Positions 54,970 to 64,000 of a stretch of 64,000 nt of DNA are shown here, piece after piece. The number at the start of each line of letters is the position of its first letter. The first letter of the stretch is position 1. The stretch lies in NCBI RefSeq assembly GCF_000377625.1, contig NZ_KB898331.1:1-64000 (forward strand). Reading direction: 5' to 3'. The position numbers were made by a program, and so were the translations under genes. Source of the stretch: Prevotella veroralis DSM 19559 = JCM 6290 (lineage in GTDB: Bacteria; Bacteroidota; Bacteroidia; Bacteroidales; Bacteroidaceae). The notes beneath the pieces are model-generated. The model made no database searches. It was not told the DNA's origin and worked only from the letters and a program-made list of their open reading frames with translations.

Positions 54970-56088
54970 CTACACCATGAGGTGATAACAACCACCAGCC
55001 ATGGCGCGGATGAGACCTTTCATCTCTAAAGTGAATAGAATACCTGTGAGGCGAGAGATGGCAATGTCTGTTTTTACGGATAGCATATTTATCTGTAAGT
55101 CGTTGTTACTTTGTAGGGTACGAACGATCCGTTCTTCTTCTGGCGACAAATCAGGGAAAAGTTCCCGTTCGATTCCTTGTTGTTGTGCAAGCACTAGTTT
55201 CTGTTCTTCATCCCATCCCATCGCCTTCACCAAATCGGTTGCTGAAGTGATGAGGGCTGCTCCGTTATCTCGAATAAGATTGTTGCAGCCTTCGCTATAA
55301 GTAGCTCCAATGGCTCCAGGAACGGCAAATACCTCACGACCATAGCTGCGGGCAATCCCACAAGTGATAAGTCCTCCACCCTTAGCAGCCGATTCTATGA
55401 GGATAGTCGCATCTGAACAACCAGCCACAATGCGGTTGCGTTGCACGAAGTTACGGGCTATGGGCTGTGTATGTGTCATGTATTCCGTGAGCAAACCACC
55501 CTGTTTTATCATTTTGAAAGCAGTCTCTTGATGTCCACGGGGATAAAGGTCGTCCAGCCCGTGAGCCAATACTCCAACCGTATCAAAGCCATTCTCCAGT
55601 GCAGCTCGGTGTGAATGGATATCCACCCCGTATGCTAGTCCACTAAAGATAAGCACATCTGGGCACAGAGCCTTCAATTCCTTAATAAACAAACGGATGA
55701 TGTCTCGACCATAAGGGGTGCAATGCCGCGTCCCAACAAGGTTGATGGTATGGCGTGCGTTGAGGTTTGTATTACCTTGAAAGTAGAGTAGAAGAGGGGC
55801 ATCCACACATTCTCTCAACCGCTGTGGATAATCTTCATCATTCATGCAAAGCGTTCGGATGTTATGTTGCTGGCAATAATTCAATTCTTGTTCTGCCCTT
55901 GCACGAAGATTATTGACGTCCTTGAGTGCTTCAACAAGTTGTTTTGACGCATCCGGGAGAATCTCTCGAATATCGTTTTTATGCTCTATTACTGCTGTTG
56001 CAGAGCCTGCTCTGCGATACAATTCGGCTATCTCACGGAGGTGAAAACGAGTTAGGCGAGTTAGCAGAATGGCGTTGAGTGCTTCCAT
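54970..56088 (-). CDS. dprA: DNA-processing protein DprA
   Basis: A 372-residue protein that loads RecA on incoming single-stranded DNA in natural transformation. The Rossmann-fold core has VGTRHCTPYG (112-121), FSGLAYGVDIHSHRAAL and VLAHGLDDLYPRGHQ. Conserved SAAKGGGLITCGIARSYGREVFAVPG, read in pieces, and GCNNLIRDNGA complete the domain. A winged-helix C-terminus (about 310-372) follows, typical of long DprA proteins. It is the only competence gene in the window. Confidence 0.95.
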   Translation of the reverse strand: MEALNAILLTRLTRFHLREIAELYRRAGSATAVIEHKNDIREILPDASKQLVEALKDVNNLRARAEQELNYCQQHNIRTLCMNDEDYPQRLRECVDAPLLLYFQGNTNLNARHTINLVGTRHCTPYGRDIIRLFIKELKALCPDVLIFSGLAYGVDIHSHRAALENGFDTVGVLAHGLDDLYPRGHQETAFKMIKQGGLLTEYMTHTQPIARNFVQRNRIVAGCSDATILIESAAKGGGLITCGIARSYGREVFAVPGAIGATYSEGCNNLIRDNGAALITSATDLVKAMGWDEEQKLVLAQQQGIERELFPDLSPEEERIVRTLQSNNDLQINMLSVKTDIAISRLTGILFTLEMKGLIRAMAGGCYHLMV

Positions 56089-56173
56089 AATGGTTAGGTT
56101 TTCTTATCGAATTAGAGGTTTATTGTGCAACTCTTATCCCTCTTTTGTCAGAGATAAGAGTTGGATGTTGAAA

Positions 56174-56590
56174 CTATGCATCAGTTTCTAAGACCTTGGC
56201 GAAAGCCTCATCATAGTCAGGACTATAGCCCAATCGCCCATTGATAAGCACTACCAAGTCAACATCTGCATGGAAACACAGACGCTCATCACTAGCTCGG
56301 AAGAGGTCATGAGAGAACACCCAGCGTAGCCCCTGCTTCTTAAGTCCCATGCGAGAGATGATTTCGTCATCACAAGTCAATGGCACTTTGTATGTCAGTT
56401 GCATTCTAGCAACGACCGCATCAACGCCTTTCTCGTGTAGAGCAGAGAAGCTCACGCCTAACGAACGGAGGAATCTATGACGTGTATGTTCGGTATAATG
56501 CAAGTAATTGGCATTATTAACTATCCCTTGAATGTCGCATTCGTAATCACGAACCTCCATCCTTGTTTCAAAGATGTAATTAGTCTTCAT
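56174..56590 (-). CDS. Acyl-CoA thioesterase, hotdog fold (4HBT/YbgC-like)
   Basis: A 138-residue hotdog-fold protein. The motif VRDYECDIQGIVNNANYLHY (13-32) is the YbgC/4-hydroxybenzoyl-CoA thioesterase signature, with the Asp/Asn active-site region at DIQGIVNN. Substrate is not known, probably short- or medium-chain acyl-CoA. It lies between dprA and the DUF2851 gene on the same strand with moderate gaps, so co-transcription is possible. Confidence 0.86.
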   Translation of the reverse strand: MKTNYIFETRMEVRDYECDIQGIVNNANYLHYTEHTRHRFLRSLGVSFSALHEKGVDAVVARMQLTYKVPLTCDDEIISRMGLKKQGLRWVFSHDLFRASDERLCFHADVDLVVLINGRLGYSPDYDEAFAKVLETDA

Positions 56591-56690
56591 GTTTGTAAAA
56601 GTGTGTTAGCTCATCTGTAAAAGCAGCAGTTGTAAGCCATTTACAACAATTCTCTATGTATCTGATGAGGCTTTATAGTTTGATAATTAA

Positions 56691-58049
56691 TTAGTTTCTA
56701 TTGTTTGAAATATCGCCTTTCTCCATCTCTCCCATTGTTGGGGTAGATACGGATTGAGCCTTTAGATACTCGTAACCTATCCTGCATCTGAGGCAGTCCT
56801 TGGGGTCGCAATACTCTTTCTTGAGCTGTATGAGTGCTTGAGAGTCGCCCGCTGTATCAACCGATAAACCCACTTTTTCCCACATCTGAACAATGTGGTT
56901 GTGTTCAGCCTTTAGTGCTTCAAGGAAGTCGAAAGCACGTTCGCAAAGTTTCTCATTGCTTTTGTGCTTACCATAAGCAAATAGAATGGGGACGACCGTG
57001 TTGATAATTTGTAAGTCTAATGAAGCTTTCGTCAGTCGTTTCTCACTCTTTTTACTCTCAATACCAAACATGTAATGCGTCTCCCAATAGGCTGTTACCT
57101 GCGTCGAAAGAAGCTCGCGTGCCTGCTTGATAGTTTCACACTCTAATAAACGAGATAGTCCCGAACGCTCTTCGTAATAGAGGTTTGCTAACTGAGAGAT
57201 GCGTATGTGAGGGAAATTCTGCGGTCTTAATCGTAGGAATCGCCACTGGTTTGCATCCATCGGGTGCAGCTGGAACTTATGAGATAGATATTGATACTCC
57301 GTCTTCAAACGCTGATAATAAGCATCATGGAGTGCCTCCTGCTGACAACGCTTAGGTATTGAGTTTTGCTCGAGTAGCCCTGCTTGCCCCAAGAAGAAAG
57401 CTTCCACTTGCATTAAATCATCCCTATGGTGACCGACGTCATGCAAGGGTAGAGCCTTTGCCCACGTTTCGAAGGCGTCACCATTTATGCCGAAGCCATA
57501 GTTGCGGGCTAAGGTTACGAAGTAAGCAAGCTCCCATGAACCATTACATGACTGTAGCCTCTCTGTGATGGCATGTGCTTTCTGTTCTAAGCGTTCGGCT
57601 TGTAAGGCATTCATCCACGCATGAATCATGAGCTTGGAGAGGTTGGGAATGATCCTGTAACAGGCTGGGTAATCATCGGTTGATAGTAGTTCTTGATAAT
57701 GGTCACGCACAGCATCAGGGATAGCGAGTCTCATTTGCGGTGGATAATCGTCTCGGCTAGTCTTGACGGCAAGGTCGATTGACTCTGCAACATGTAGTAT
57801 TACATTATCATAATGTGGGTCTCTGTCATGGTGATGCAGGTACCAATCAGACGAACGGAGGTGTATCTCCACGTTACCCACCCATAACGTCCCACCTATC
57901 TTCACCTTTGCATTGAAGAAGTCGGGACCTGCGTTGCGGTTAGGAAGTCCTGGGTCGATGACCTCAACGGTCTGACCATCTGTAGTTGTAAGTCCTGTTA
58001 AAGGAAATAACTTATGCTTCCATACATAGTGGATGAGCTGTTCCATCAT
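56691..58049 (-). CDS. DUF2851 family protein
   Basis: A 452-residue protein starting with LIHYVWKHKLFPLTGLTTTD, then PGLPNRNAGPDFFNAKV and VGNVEIHLRSSDW, the conserved opening of the Bacteroidota DUF2851 family. The C-terminal part ends with a Cys cluster (CDPKDCLRCRIG), perhaps a metal or disulfide site. No function is established. Its promoter TATATTTG is at 58075. Confidence 0.88.
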   Translation of the reverse strand: MMEQLIHYVWKHKLFPLTGLTTTDGQTVEVIDPGLPNRNAGPDFFNAKVKIGGTLWVGNVEIHLRSSDWYLHHHDRDPHYDNVILHVAESIDLAVKTSRDDYPPQMRLAIPDAVRDHYQELLSTDDYPACYRIIPNLSKLMIHAWMNALQAERLEQKAHAITERLQSCNGSWELAYFVTLARNYGFGINGDAFETWAKALPLHDVGHHRDDLMQVEAFFLGQAGLLEQNSIPKRCQQEALHDAYYQRLKTEYQYLSHKFQLHPMDANQWRFLRLRPQNFPHIRISQLANLYYEERSGLSRLLECETIKQARELLSTQVTAYWETHYMFGIESKKSEKRLTKASLDLQIINTVVPILFAYGKHKSNEKLCERAFDFLEALKAEHNHIVQMWEKVGLSVDTAGDSQALIQLKKEYCDPKDCLRCRIGYEYLKAQSVSTPTMGEMEKGDISNNRN

Positions 58050-58074
58050 AGATTCGTGGCTTATTAACAGAAGA

Positions 58075-58082
58075 CAAATATA
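58075..58082 (-). promoter_or_regulatory. Promoter -7 box for the DUF2851 gene
   Basis: TATATTTG on the minus strand, 25 bp upstream of the ATG at 58049. Confidence 0.6.
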
Positions 58083-58191
58083 CGAATTTTTTGATTATAA
58101 AGCCCTTCTTGCATACTTATTTTTTATCTTTTGCTTGCTTACACCTTACTTAAAATAAGTGAAGTAATTTTGTTTTATGTAGCAAATCAGC

Positions 58192-58199
58192 TACCTTTG
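58192..58199 (+). promoter_or_regulatory. Promoter for the dapB operon
   Basis: TACCTTTG with TTTTG at 58168-58172, 19 bp upstream; leader about 20 nt. Confidence 0.72.
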
Positions 58200-58223
58200 C
58201 ATTGTTTTTAATACGTATTAGTT

Positions 58224-58979
58224 ATGAAGATAGCACTGATTGGCTACGGTAAGATGGGGCACATGATAGAACAAATAGCCCTCGAACGTGGTCACAAAAT
58301 CGTTAGTATTATAGATGTAAACAATCCCGATGACTTCGACTCACCGGCTTTCTCGTCTGCAGATGTAGCCATTGAGTTCACCAACCCTACGGCAGCTTTC
58401 GGCAATTATAAGCGTGCCTTCGCACACAATGTCAAGGTAGTGAGCGGTTCAACAGGTTGGATGAATGACCACAAGGAGGAGGTAGAACGACTTTGTACAG
58501 AGGGTGGTCAGACATTGTTCTGGGCGAGCAACTTTTCTATAGGAGTAGCCATCTTCTCTGCCGTCAACCGCTATTTAGCAAAGATCATGAACGGTTTCCC
58601 ACAGTACAATGTAGCAATGGAAGAGGTACACCATGTGCATAAGCTTGATGCTCCATCAGGTACTGCTATCACATTGGCAGAGGACATCATCGACTGTATC
58701 GATCGAAAGGATAAGTGGGTGAAGGGCTTTCAGCACAATGCAGATGGTACAGAGTCTGGCACGAACGAAGTGACTCCTAACGAACTACCTATTGCATCTA
58801 TTCGACGCGACGAAGTGCCCGGTATTCATAGTATCAGTTATGACTCTGATGCCGACAAGATAACCATTACACATGATGCTCATAGTCGAAAAGGATTCGC
58901 ATTGGGTGCTGTTTTAGCAGCAGAATACACCAAGGACCATACTGGTCTATTGACTACAAGCGACTTATTTAAGTTCTAA
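58224..58979 (+). CDS. dapB: 4-hydroxy-tetrahydrodipicolinate reductase
   Basis: A 251-residue NAD(P)H-dependent enzyme of the lysine/diaminopimelate pathway. The nucleotide motif is GYGKMGHMIE (7-16). The catalytic stretch EVHHVHKLDAPSGTA contains the conserved His and the KxDxPSGTA loop. A shorter form of the family (about 250 residues), usual in Bacteroidota. It starts an operon with lepB 14 bp downstream and a WbqC-like gene after that. Confidence 0.95.
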   Translation: MKIALIGYGKMGHMIEQIALERGHKIVSIIDVNNPDDFDSPAFSSADVAIEFTNPTAAFGNYKRAFAHNVKVVSGSTGWMNDHKEEVERLCTEGGQTLFWASNFSIGVAIFSAVNRYLAKIMNGFPQYNVAMEEVHHVHKLDAPSGTAITLAEDIIDCIDRKDKWVKGFQHNADGTESGTNEVTPNELPIASIRRDEVPGIHSISYDSDADKITITHDAHSRKGFALGAVLAAEYTKDHTGLLTTSDLFKF

Positions 58980-58993
58980 CTGTATTTCAAGAT

Positions 58994-60523
58994 ATGATAG
59001 ATAAGGAAAAAGCAGCCCTAGATCCTAAGAAGCAATGGGCGAAGTTTATTAGTGTTACTGTTCTATATCTTCTATTCCTACTATGGGTTGGAAGCTGGTG
59101 GGGATTAGTCGTTGTGCCATTCATCTACGACTATTATATCACCAAGAAGATACGTTGGCAGTGGTGGAAAGAGGCTGAAGGTCCAGTCCGATTCATTATG
59201 GGTTGGGTGGATGCACTAGTGTTTGCTTTGGTCGCAGTGTACTTCATTAACCTCTTTTTCTTTCAGAACTATGTGATCCCATCATCGTCTCTTGAGAAGT
59301 CACTACTTACTGGTGATTACCTCTTTGTATCGAAGGTCAGCTATGGTCCTCGTATACCGGAAACACCGCTGACAATGCCTTTGACACAGCATACTCTCCC
59401 TATTATCAATACGAAGAGTTACATTTCTTGGCCGCAGTGGGACTATCGCCGTGTAAAGGGATTGGGCAAGGTTGCATTGAACGACATCGTTGTCTTTAAT
59501 TATCCAGCAGGTGACACGATTATGAGCGAACCGAACTATCAAGGTCAAGACTATTATCAAACTGTCTACACATTAGGCGAGAATACGTTGGCACAACAGC
59601 ATCCGAACATCAAGTTGAATCAGATGAGTATAGCTCAACAACGTGCCTTTTATGATAATGCTTACACTGTTGGTCGAAACTACATTATTAATAATGTGGG
59701 AACCTATGGGGCATTGGATTGGCGTCCAACTGACCGCCGTGAGAACTTTGTGAAGCGTTGTGTGGGTCTTCCCGGACAAACTCTTCAAATCAAGAATAAG
59801 ATTATCTATCTTGATGGCAAGCCTAATAAGGAACCAGAAAAGGTACAATATACCTATTTTGTAAAGCTTAATAACATCACAACTGCCGACCTCCTCGGTG
59901 CTCAATATGATGACCTTCGCAAGGAATTAGAGATTAGTAATGAGGATGTTCAGTGTCTAACAAACCTGCATGGAAGCGATATCAGCAAAGGAATAGTACT
60001 TAACAACGCAGCCTTAGAGTATGATGGTTACATGCCATTAACCAAGAGAGCCGCTGCAGAAATGAGGCGTTTGGGACTCATCAAGGCTATTCGTCCTGTC
60101 ACAGATAAGGACATCTACTCTGGTCCTTACTATCCATTGAATGCTTTCACAGGCTGGACTCGTGATAATTACGGGCCTATCTGGATTCCTGCAAAGGGTA
60201 AGTCTATCACCCTCACCCTCAATAACCTCCCTATTTACGAACGCTGTATTAAGGTGTACGAGAAGAACGATTTGCAGGTAAAGAACGGCAAGATCTATAT
60301 CAACGGACGCCCTGCAACGCGTTACACATTCAAGATGGACTACTACTGGATGATGGGTGACAACCGTCATAACTCTGCCGACAGTCGTTACTGGGGCTTT
60401 GTTCCAGAAGATCATATCGTGGGTAAGCCTATCTTTATATGGTGGTCTAGCGATCCAGATCGTAAGGGTTTCGGTGGCATCCGTTGGCATCGTCTGTTCA
60501 ACTGGGTCGATAATATCAAGTAA
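58994..60523 (+). CDS. lepB: Signal peptidase I
   Basis: A 509-residue inner-membrane serine protease that removes signal peptides. Membrane segments lie near 18-45 and 72-90. The catalytic Ser99 is in IPSSSLEKSL (Leu replaces the usual Met after it), the catalytic Lys is in NFVKRCVGLPGQ, and the GDNRHNSADSRYWG box is near the end. It is longer than the usual 250-330 residues because of inserts, as in many Bacteroidota. It lies between dapB and the WbqC-like gene. Confidence 0.94.
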   Translation: MIDKEKAALDPKKQWAKFISVTVLYLLFLLWVGSWWGLVVVPFIYDYYITKKIRWQWWKEAEGPVRFIMGWVDALVFALVAVYFINLFFFQNYVIPSSSLEKSLLTGDYLFVSKVSYGPRIPETPLTMPLTQHTLPIINTKSYISWPQWDYRRVKGLGKVALNDIVVFNYPAGDTIMSEPNYQGQDYYQTVYTLGENTLAQQHPNIKLNQMSIAQQRAFYDNAYTVGRNYIINNVGTYGALDWRPTDRRENFVKRCVGLPGQTLQIKNKIIYLDGKPNKEPEKVQYTYFVKLNNITTADLLGAQYDDLRKELEISNEDVQCLTNLHGSDISKGIVLNNAALEYDGYMPLTKRAAAEMRRLGLIKAIRPVTDKDIYSGPYYPLNAFTGWTRDNYGPIWIPAKGKSITLTLNNLPIYERCIKVYEKNDLQVKNGKIYINGRPATRYTFKMDYYWMMGDNRHNSADSRYWGFVPEDHIVGKPIFIWWSSDPDRKGFGGIRWHRLFNWVDNIK

Positions 60524-60526
60524 AGA

Positions 60527-61141
60527 ATGGCGTCTGCACTTCTTTCATCAACCTACTTTGGTCCCGTTCAATGGTATCAGAAGCTGAATAGATACGATGC
60601 TTGTTTGATAGAGCAACACGACCATTTCGTGAAGCAAACCTATCGAAATAGATGTGTGATAGCAGCTACCAACGGACTACAAACACTCTCCATCCCTGTG
60701 GAGAAGTTTGAGGGAGCGAAGTGCGAGATGAAAGATGTGCGCATAAGTGACCATGCCAACTGGCGTCATCAGCACTGGTATGCGTTGCAATCAGCCTATG
60801 GGGAGAGTCCATTCTTCGAGTATTATGAGGACGATATACGCCCTTTCTTTGAACGAAAGTGGGTCTTTCTCTATGATTTCAACTGGGAGATCACGTTGAA
60901 GATGTGTGAGCTTATCGACATAATGCCCTGTATGAGGCGCACAGAGAGCTATGAGCTGGAACCCTCAGAGGGCGTAATTGATTTCCGAGAAACGATTCGT
61001 CCGAAGCATCCGGGGCGTGATGACGAGTTTAAGCCATGTACTTACTATCAGGTTTACCAGCATAAGTACGGATTCCAACCGAACTTGAGTATCCTCGACT
61101 TGCTATTTAATCAAGGTAATGAGAGTGTCTTATTCCTATAA
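60527..61141 (+). CDS. WbqC-like family protein
   Basis: A 204-residue protein with the family start LSSTYFGPVQWYQKLNRYDA and conserved QTYRNRCVIAATNGLQTLSIPVE, read in pieces. Relatives are found in surface polysaccharide clusters, but many Bacteroidota carry it next to lepB. It starts 3 bp after the lepB stop, so it is tightly coupled to it. Its biochemical activity is not established. Confidence 0.85.
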   Translation: MASALLSSTYFGPVQWYQKLNRYDACLIEQHDHFVKQTYRNRCVIAATNGLQTLSIPVEKFEGAKCEMKDVRISDHANWRHQHWYALQSAYGESPFFEYYEDDIRPFFERKWVFLYDFNWEITLKMCELIDIMPCMRRTESYELEPSEGVIDFRETIRPKHPGRDDEFKPCTYYQVYQHKYGFQPNLSILDLLFNQGNESVLFL

Positions 61142-61465
61142 TAAGAAAGGTTGTTTCAACGCATGTTAACCGATTGGTTATCGCATTGAAACAACCTTTT
61201 TCCTTTCCTCCCTACTCCCTTTTCTCCTTTTAGAAAGCCTTAGCTTTTACACCACCTACTCTTCTCTTTCTTCCAAAAGGGGCTTCTTTAAACAACAGCT
61301 AACGCCTATCTATCCTGCAAAAGACCTTTTCGTGTTTAAAAAAATAGATTATTTTTATTAGTATTTTAATCTATTCGTCATCACTTTTTAGTTTATTTTC
61401 TAAATTTGATAAGTCTCTTTTGCGGTAGTGCTAAGTGTTTTCAGGGTAATAGTTAAGACTTGCCA
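61142..61465. other. Gene-free gap with terminator and AT-rich element
   Basis: Holds the terminator of the dapB operon and the AT-rich segment at about 61334-61425 that resembles one near 46107. A TAAATTTG at about 61402-61409 has no gene downstream on the plus strand. Confidence 0.5.
61146..61202 (+). terminator. Terminator of the dapB-lepB-wbqC operon
   Basis: A 14-bp perfect stem, AAAGGTTGTTTCAA (61146-61159) and TTGAAACAACCTTT (61186-61199), then further T residues. Confidence 0.85.
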
Positions 61466-62104
61466 CTATAATTGACCAGCCTCAACTTGCAGTACAATAC
61501 GCTCTACAAGGCGATCAGCTCCTTGTGGATCGTAACGCTTCTTTAGGCTACTTCCAAACGCCCAAGCGAACGCTTGATAGAAACCAGCACGAACAGGACC
61601 AAGGAAAGCTTGCACCAGTTCGTAGGAAGTAGAGTTACATTCGCGGTCAATGAGTTTGATGAGTAACTTGCCTTGAGTGAATGTCAACTTCTTCATGCGA
61701 GGCTTATATGTGTTCCAAATCTCCTTTTCCACACGTTTCATGTGCGCATCTCTTTCCTTCTTCGTAGGGATAGTTTCGAGGTAAGCACCCGTCTCGAGGA
61801 TGATCTGGTGGCACTCTTTAGCGATGGGAAGAACCTTCTTTATGTTATAAACCAAGCGGTTATAAGCCATCTCCTGAGCCTTATCTTTGAACTCCATAGG
61901 CGGAAATACATACACATTACTTGTCCTTACGTATTGAATACTATCGCTTCCTACCTTCGCTTTACCGATGTGTACCATCGGAACAAACGTCGGTGAATCC
62001 ATGTCAACAGGTCGGTCTTCGGGGTTGATATGGTCTTGTGCCATTGCTGCCGATGCAAAGGCAAACAGCGACAAAAGCGTGAAAAGTTTTCTTATTAATC
62101 TCAT
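61466..62104 (-). CDS. DUF4294 domain-containing exported protein
   Basis: A 212-residue protein with a signal peptide (about 1-22, ending SAAMAQ). The body matches the Bacteroidota DUF4294 pattern (VYVFPPMEFKDKAQEMAYNR, then RLVYNIKKVLPIAKE, and FTQGKLLIKLIDRECNSTSYE in pieces). It is probably periplasmic; the function is not known. The promoter TACTTTTG at 62113 leaves only about eight bases before the ATG. Confidence 0.85.
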   Translation of the reverse strand: MRLIRKLFTLLSLFAFASAAMAQDHINPEDRPVDMDSPTFVPMVHIGKAKVGSDSIQYVRTSNVYVFPPMEFKDKAQEMAYNRLVYNIKKVLPIAKECHQIILETGAYLETIPTKKERDAHMKRVEKEIWNTYKPRMKKLTFTQGKLLIKLIDRECNSTSYELVQAFLGPVRAGFYQAFAWAFGSSLKKRYDPQGADRLVERIVLQVEAGQL

Positions 62105-62460
62105 ACTATGGACAAAAGTAGCATTTATTTCTGAAGACGAATAGGTTTTTAATATTATTTTGTCATTTTCCTTAGATGCTTATTACATGCTAAGTAACGA
62201 AGAATCAACCAACTGCTTTCATTGAGTCTATCGACTTTATAGGGAATGAATTGGCATATCCATGTAACGAATTAACACTCCGAATGCCACTCATCGAACC
62301 TCATCTCTCCACAAGGAAACGGAAGGACAGACTGTCATAATGTAACTTTTACCATAGGAAAAACGCCTTGTTGGCTTCGACAGATTACTTTGTGATACTA
62401 AAGATTGTTAATTCCTTGACTTTTATTCACCCTCTTCTCTGTATGTATGGATATTTTTCC
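62105..62460. other. Gene-free gap
   Basis: Beyond the DUF4294 promoter box (TACTTTTG, 62113-62120, minus strand) no structure or gene is recognised. Confidence 0.5.
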
Positions 62461-62468
62461 TACATTTG
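62461..62468 (+). promoter_or_regulatory. Promoter -7 box for the porin
   Basis: TACATTTG, giving a leader of about 120 nt that includes a six-codon ORF (MVLIGL) starting near 62496. Confidence 0.5.
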
Positions 62469-62593
62469 TGAAAACAACTCAATACACAGAAAACAATGGT
62501 TCTGATAGGATTATAACATTAGTAATTGCAGAACTAAGAATCACCTTGACACTTATTCTATAGGTGCTCGTGTGGGAGAAGAAACTATCAATA

Positions 62594-63817
62594 ATGAAAC
62601 TAAGAAGCGTGAAAAAGACCTTACTTTGCACCTTGCTCTTGGCTTTGTCGTTGGGAGCAACAGCGCAAGACAATACTGGCTACGGTGCTAATGATGACCA
62701 ATTCAAATCATTAGCAGAGGAGGTTGTGAAGCTAAAGAAGTCCAATGACAAGTTTAATGTGTACTTCAACTATGCTGCAAGCGCGCAACTTGACCAAGAC
62801 GCAAGCAAAGATTGGAGTTCACACTTTGCCAACAGACAACTAAGAATAGAGGTTAAAGGGCATCTAACAGACCAACTCTACTACCGCTTCCGACACCATT
62901 TAAACAAGTCGAATGGTGCTACCAGCGAGGATAACTTTGCTAAAGCGACCGACTTAATGATGCTTGGTTATAAGGTATCGGACGCTTGGAGGGTTGAAGT
63001 AGGTAAGATGGGGCAGATATGGGGAGGCTTCGAATATGATGAAAATCCGCTGTTTATCTATCAATACTCCGATTTTCTCTCGCAGATGGACATCTTTGTT
63101 GCTGGTGTGACAGTGGCTTACACCCCTACTCCAACGCAGGAGTTTGCCTTTGAGGTATCTAACTCTCATAGCAACAAGTTCGCTGACATCTATGGTGAAA
63201 ACGCCATGTATGAGGATGGGAATGGCTTAAATCTGAAACCGCTAAAGCCCTCCCGCCATCCATTAACCTATATCGTCAACTGGAATGGTAGCTTCTTTGG
63301 TGACAAACTACAGACTCGCTGGGCATGTGGAATACAAGGGGAAGCACGTAAGAAGTATAGTCGTATGGTCATACTTGGGCAGAGATTGAACTTAGAGAAG
63401 CTACAATGTTACTTCGATTATGTGGGTTCGTCGGATGGAGTTGACCGTTCTGGTATCGCCTCAAAGGATATGCAAACAGCCAGTCCAAACGTCTATAGCA
63501 ATAATGTGTGGGCTGCCGGTGTGCATTACAACACCTTTGTTACGAAAATAAACTGGCAATTCATACCACGTTGGAACCTAATGGTTAAGGGCATGTATGA
63601 GACTGTCAATGCCCCAAATATCCCTTCTTTGAAGGATTACCGCAAGAGTTATGGCTATGTAGGAAGCGTTGAATACTACCCTATCAAGAGCCAAGATCTA
63701 CGTGTGTTCCTCGCTTATATAGGTAAGAAGGTACGCTTTACAGAACTCAGCGGATTGAGTAACTACAATACAAACCGCATTGAACTTGGGTTCATGTATC
63801 GCATAAAAGCATACTAA
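62594..63817 (+). CDS. Outer-membrane porin, OprO/OprP-like
   Basis: A 407-residue protein with a signal peptide (MKLRSVKKTLLCTLLLALSL, ending ATAQ), a short helical region (SLAEEVVKLKKSNDKF) and then many alternating beta strands ending in an aromatic tail (RIELGFMYRIKAY). This matches phosphate-selective-porin-like proteins of Bacteroidota. The solute is not determined. The longer frame from 62564 lacks a signal at its start, so the Met at 62594 is chosen. It lies just upstream of aspA. Confidence 0.85.
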   Translation: MKLRSVKKTLLCTLLLALSLGATAQDNTGYGANDDQFKSLAEEVVKLKKSNDKFNVYFNYAASAQLDQDASKDWSSHFANRQLRIEVKGHLTDQLYYRFRHHLNKSNGATSEDNFAKATDLMMLGYKVSDAWRVEVGKMGQIWGGFEYDENPLFIYQYSDFLSQMDIFVAGVTVAYTPTPTQEFAFEVSNSHSNKFADIYGENAMYEDGNGLNLKPLKPSRHPLTYIVNWNGSFFGDKLQTRWACGIQGEARKKYSRMVILGQRLNLEKLQCYFDYVGSSDGVDRSGIASKDMQTASPNVYSNNVWAAGVHYNTFVTKINWQFIPRWNLMVKGMYETVNAPNIPSLKDYRKSYGYVGSVEYYPIKSQDLRVFLAYIGKKVRFTELSGLSNYNTNRIELGFMYRIKAY

Positions 63818-63869
63818 TATATCGTATCAAAGCATACTAAATAATACTAAACAAAATATTAATTAAGCA

Positions 63870-64000
63870 ATGGAAGAAAAGAAATTTCGTATTGAGAGTG
63901 ACCTTCTAGGTGAACTTCAAATACCAGAAGAGGCGTATTATGGTGTACAAACACAGCGTGCCATCAATAACTATCACATATCACGTAAGCGCATGTGTGA
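63870..64000 (+). CDS. aspA: Aspartate ammonia-lyase, N-terminal part (cut by window edge)
   Basis: The frame begins MEEKKFRIESDLLGELQIPE and continues EAYYGVQTQRAINNYHISRKR, matching the start of AspA, which converts aspartate to fumarate and ammonia. The fumarate/aspartase family opening EAYYGVQTxRA is clear, although the reading frame leaves the window after 43 residues. With the adjacent porin it may supply fumarate for anaerobic respiration; that link is inference. Confidence 0.9.
   Translation, partial: MEEKKFRIESDLLGELQIPEEAYYGVQTQRAINNYHISRKRMC

Noticed and set aside
61402..61409. TAAATTTG box before 61410 as a promoter
   Set aside because: No plus-strand gene or terminator follows; the match may be chance in AT-rich DNA.

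Overview
The window looks like chromosomal DNA of an oral-type Prevotella (Bacteroidota). Evidence: many genes are preceded by the Bacteroidota promoter core TAnnTTTG (some with a TTTG about 19-20 bp upstream), Shine-Dalgarno sequences are mostly absent, and the gene content is typical (S46 dipeptidyl-peptidase, DUF2851, DUF4294, YitT, WbqC-like protein, endonuclease I and a giant secreted protein with type IX-like C-termini). The genus is an inference from gene content and repeat style; no rRNA or tRNA gene was seen.

Layout. 1-0.27 kb: end of an IS982-type insertion sequence cut by the window edge. 0.6-5.6 kb: SpmA/SpmB fusion, polysaccharide flippase and secreted dipeptidyl-peptidase on the plus strand. 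6-8.5 kb: DEAD-box helicase and O6-methylguanine methyltransferase. 8.7-8.85 kb: a candidate free-standing small RNA. 9.1-11.8 kb: NDH-2 and an M16 protease. 11.9-15.2 kb: sugar kinase, flavodiiron protein, acyltransferase. 15.9-19.1 kb: YitT, RuvB, a tiny leader ORF, CoaD and YbeY. 19.3-27.5 kb: a self-contained module of unknown function, made of a 63-residue peptide and a 1211-residue secreted protein on the minus strand, divergent from three tandem seven-helix membrane AraC regulators, with related hairpin terminators at both ends. 27.6-32.8 kb: C-terminal processing protease, ParE and a GNAT-like protein. 33.7-38.9 kb: secreted nuclease, a methyltransferase carrying a repeat-derived insert, D-Ala-D-Ala dipeptidase and a probable membrane pseudokinase. 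39-46 kb: SDR, TPR-like protein, YfcE, Dus, a zinc/cadmium P-type ATPase and a small secreted protein. 46.4-53 kb: an Lrp / gamma-glutamyl hydrolase-M19 dipeptidase fusion / M28 peptidase operon, and three tandem FKBP-type prolyl isomerases. 53-64 kb: sirtuin, glutathione peroxidase, DprA, thioesterase, DUF2851, the dapB-lepB-wbqC operon, DUF4294, a porin and the start of aspA.

Six intergenic islands (about 0.3-0.5, 15.4-15.7, 32.9-33.7, 36.7, 40.0-40.4 and 54.5-54.9 kb) are mosaics of the same short palindromic repeat families. One family also lies in frame inside the methyltransferase gene near 36.5 kb.

Functionally the window combines peptide catabolism (S46 DPP, M16, M28, M19, S41), protein folding and secretion (FKBPs, signal peptidase I), oxygen, peroxide and metal defence (flavodiiron protein, glutathione peroxidase, P-type ATPase), and DNA maintenance (RuvB, ParE, DprA, Ogt). 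All coordinates, motifs and homology calls come from reading the sequence; no database search was run.
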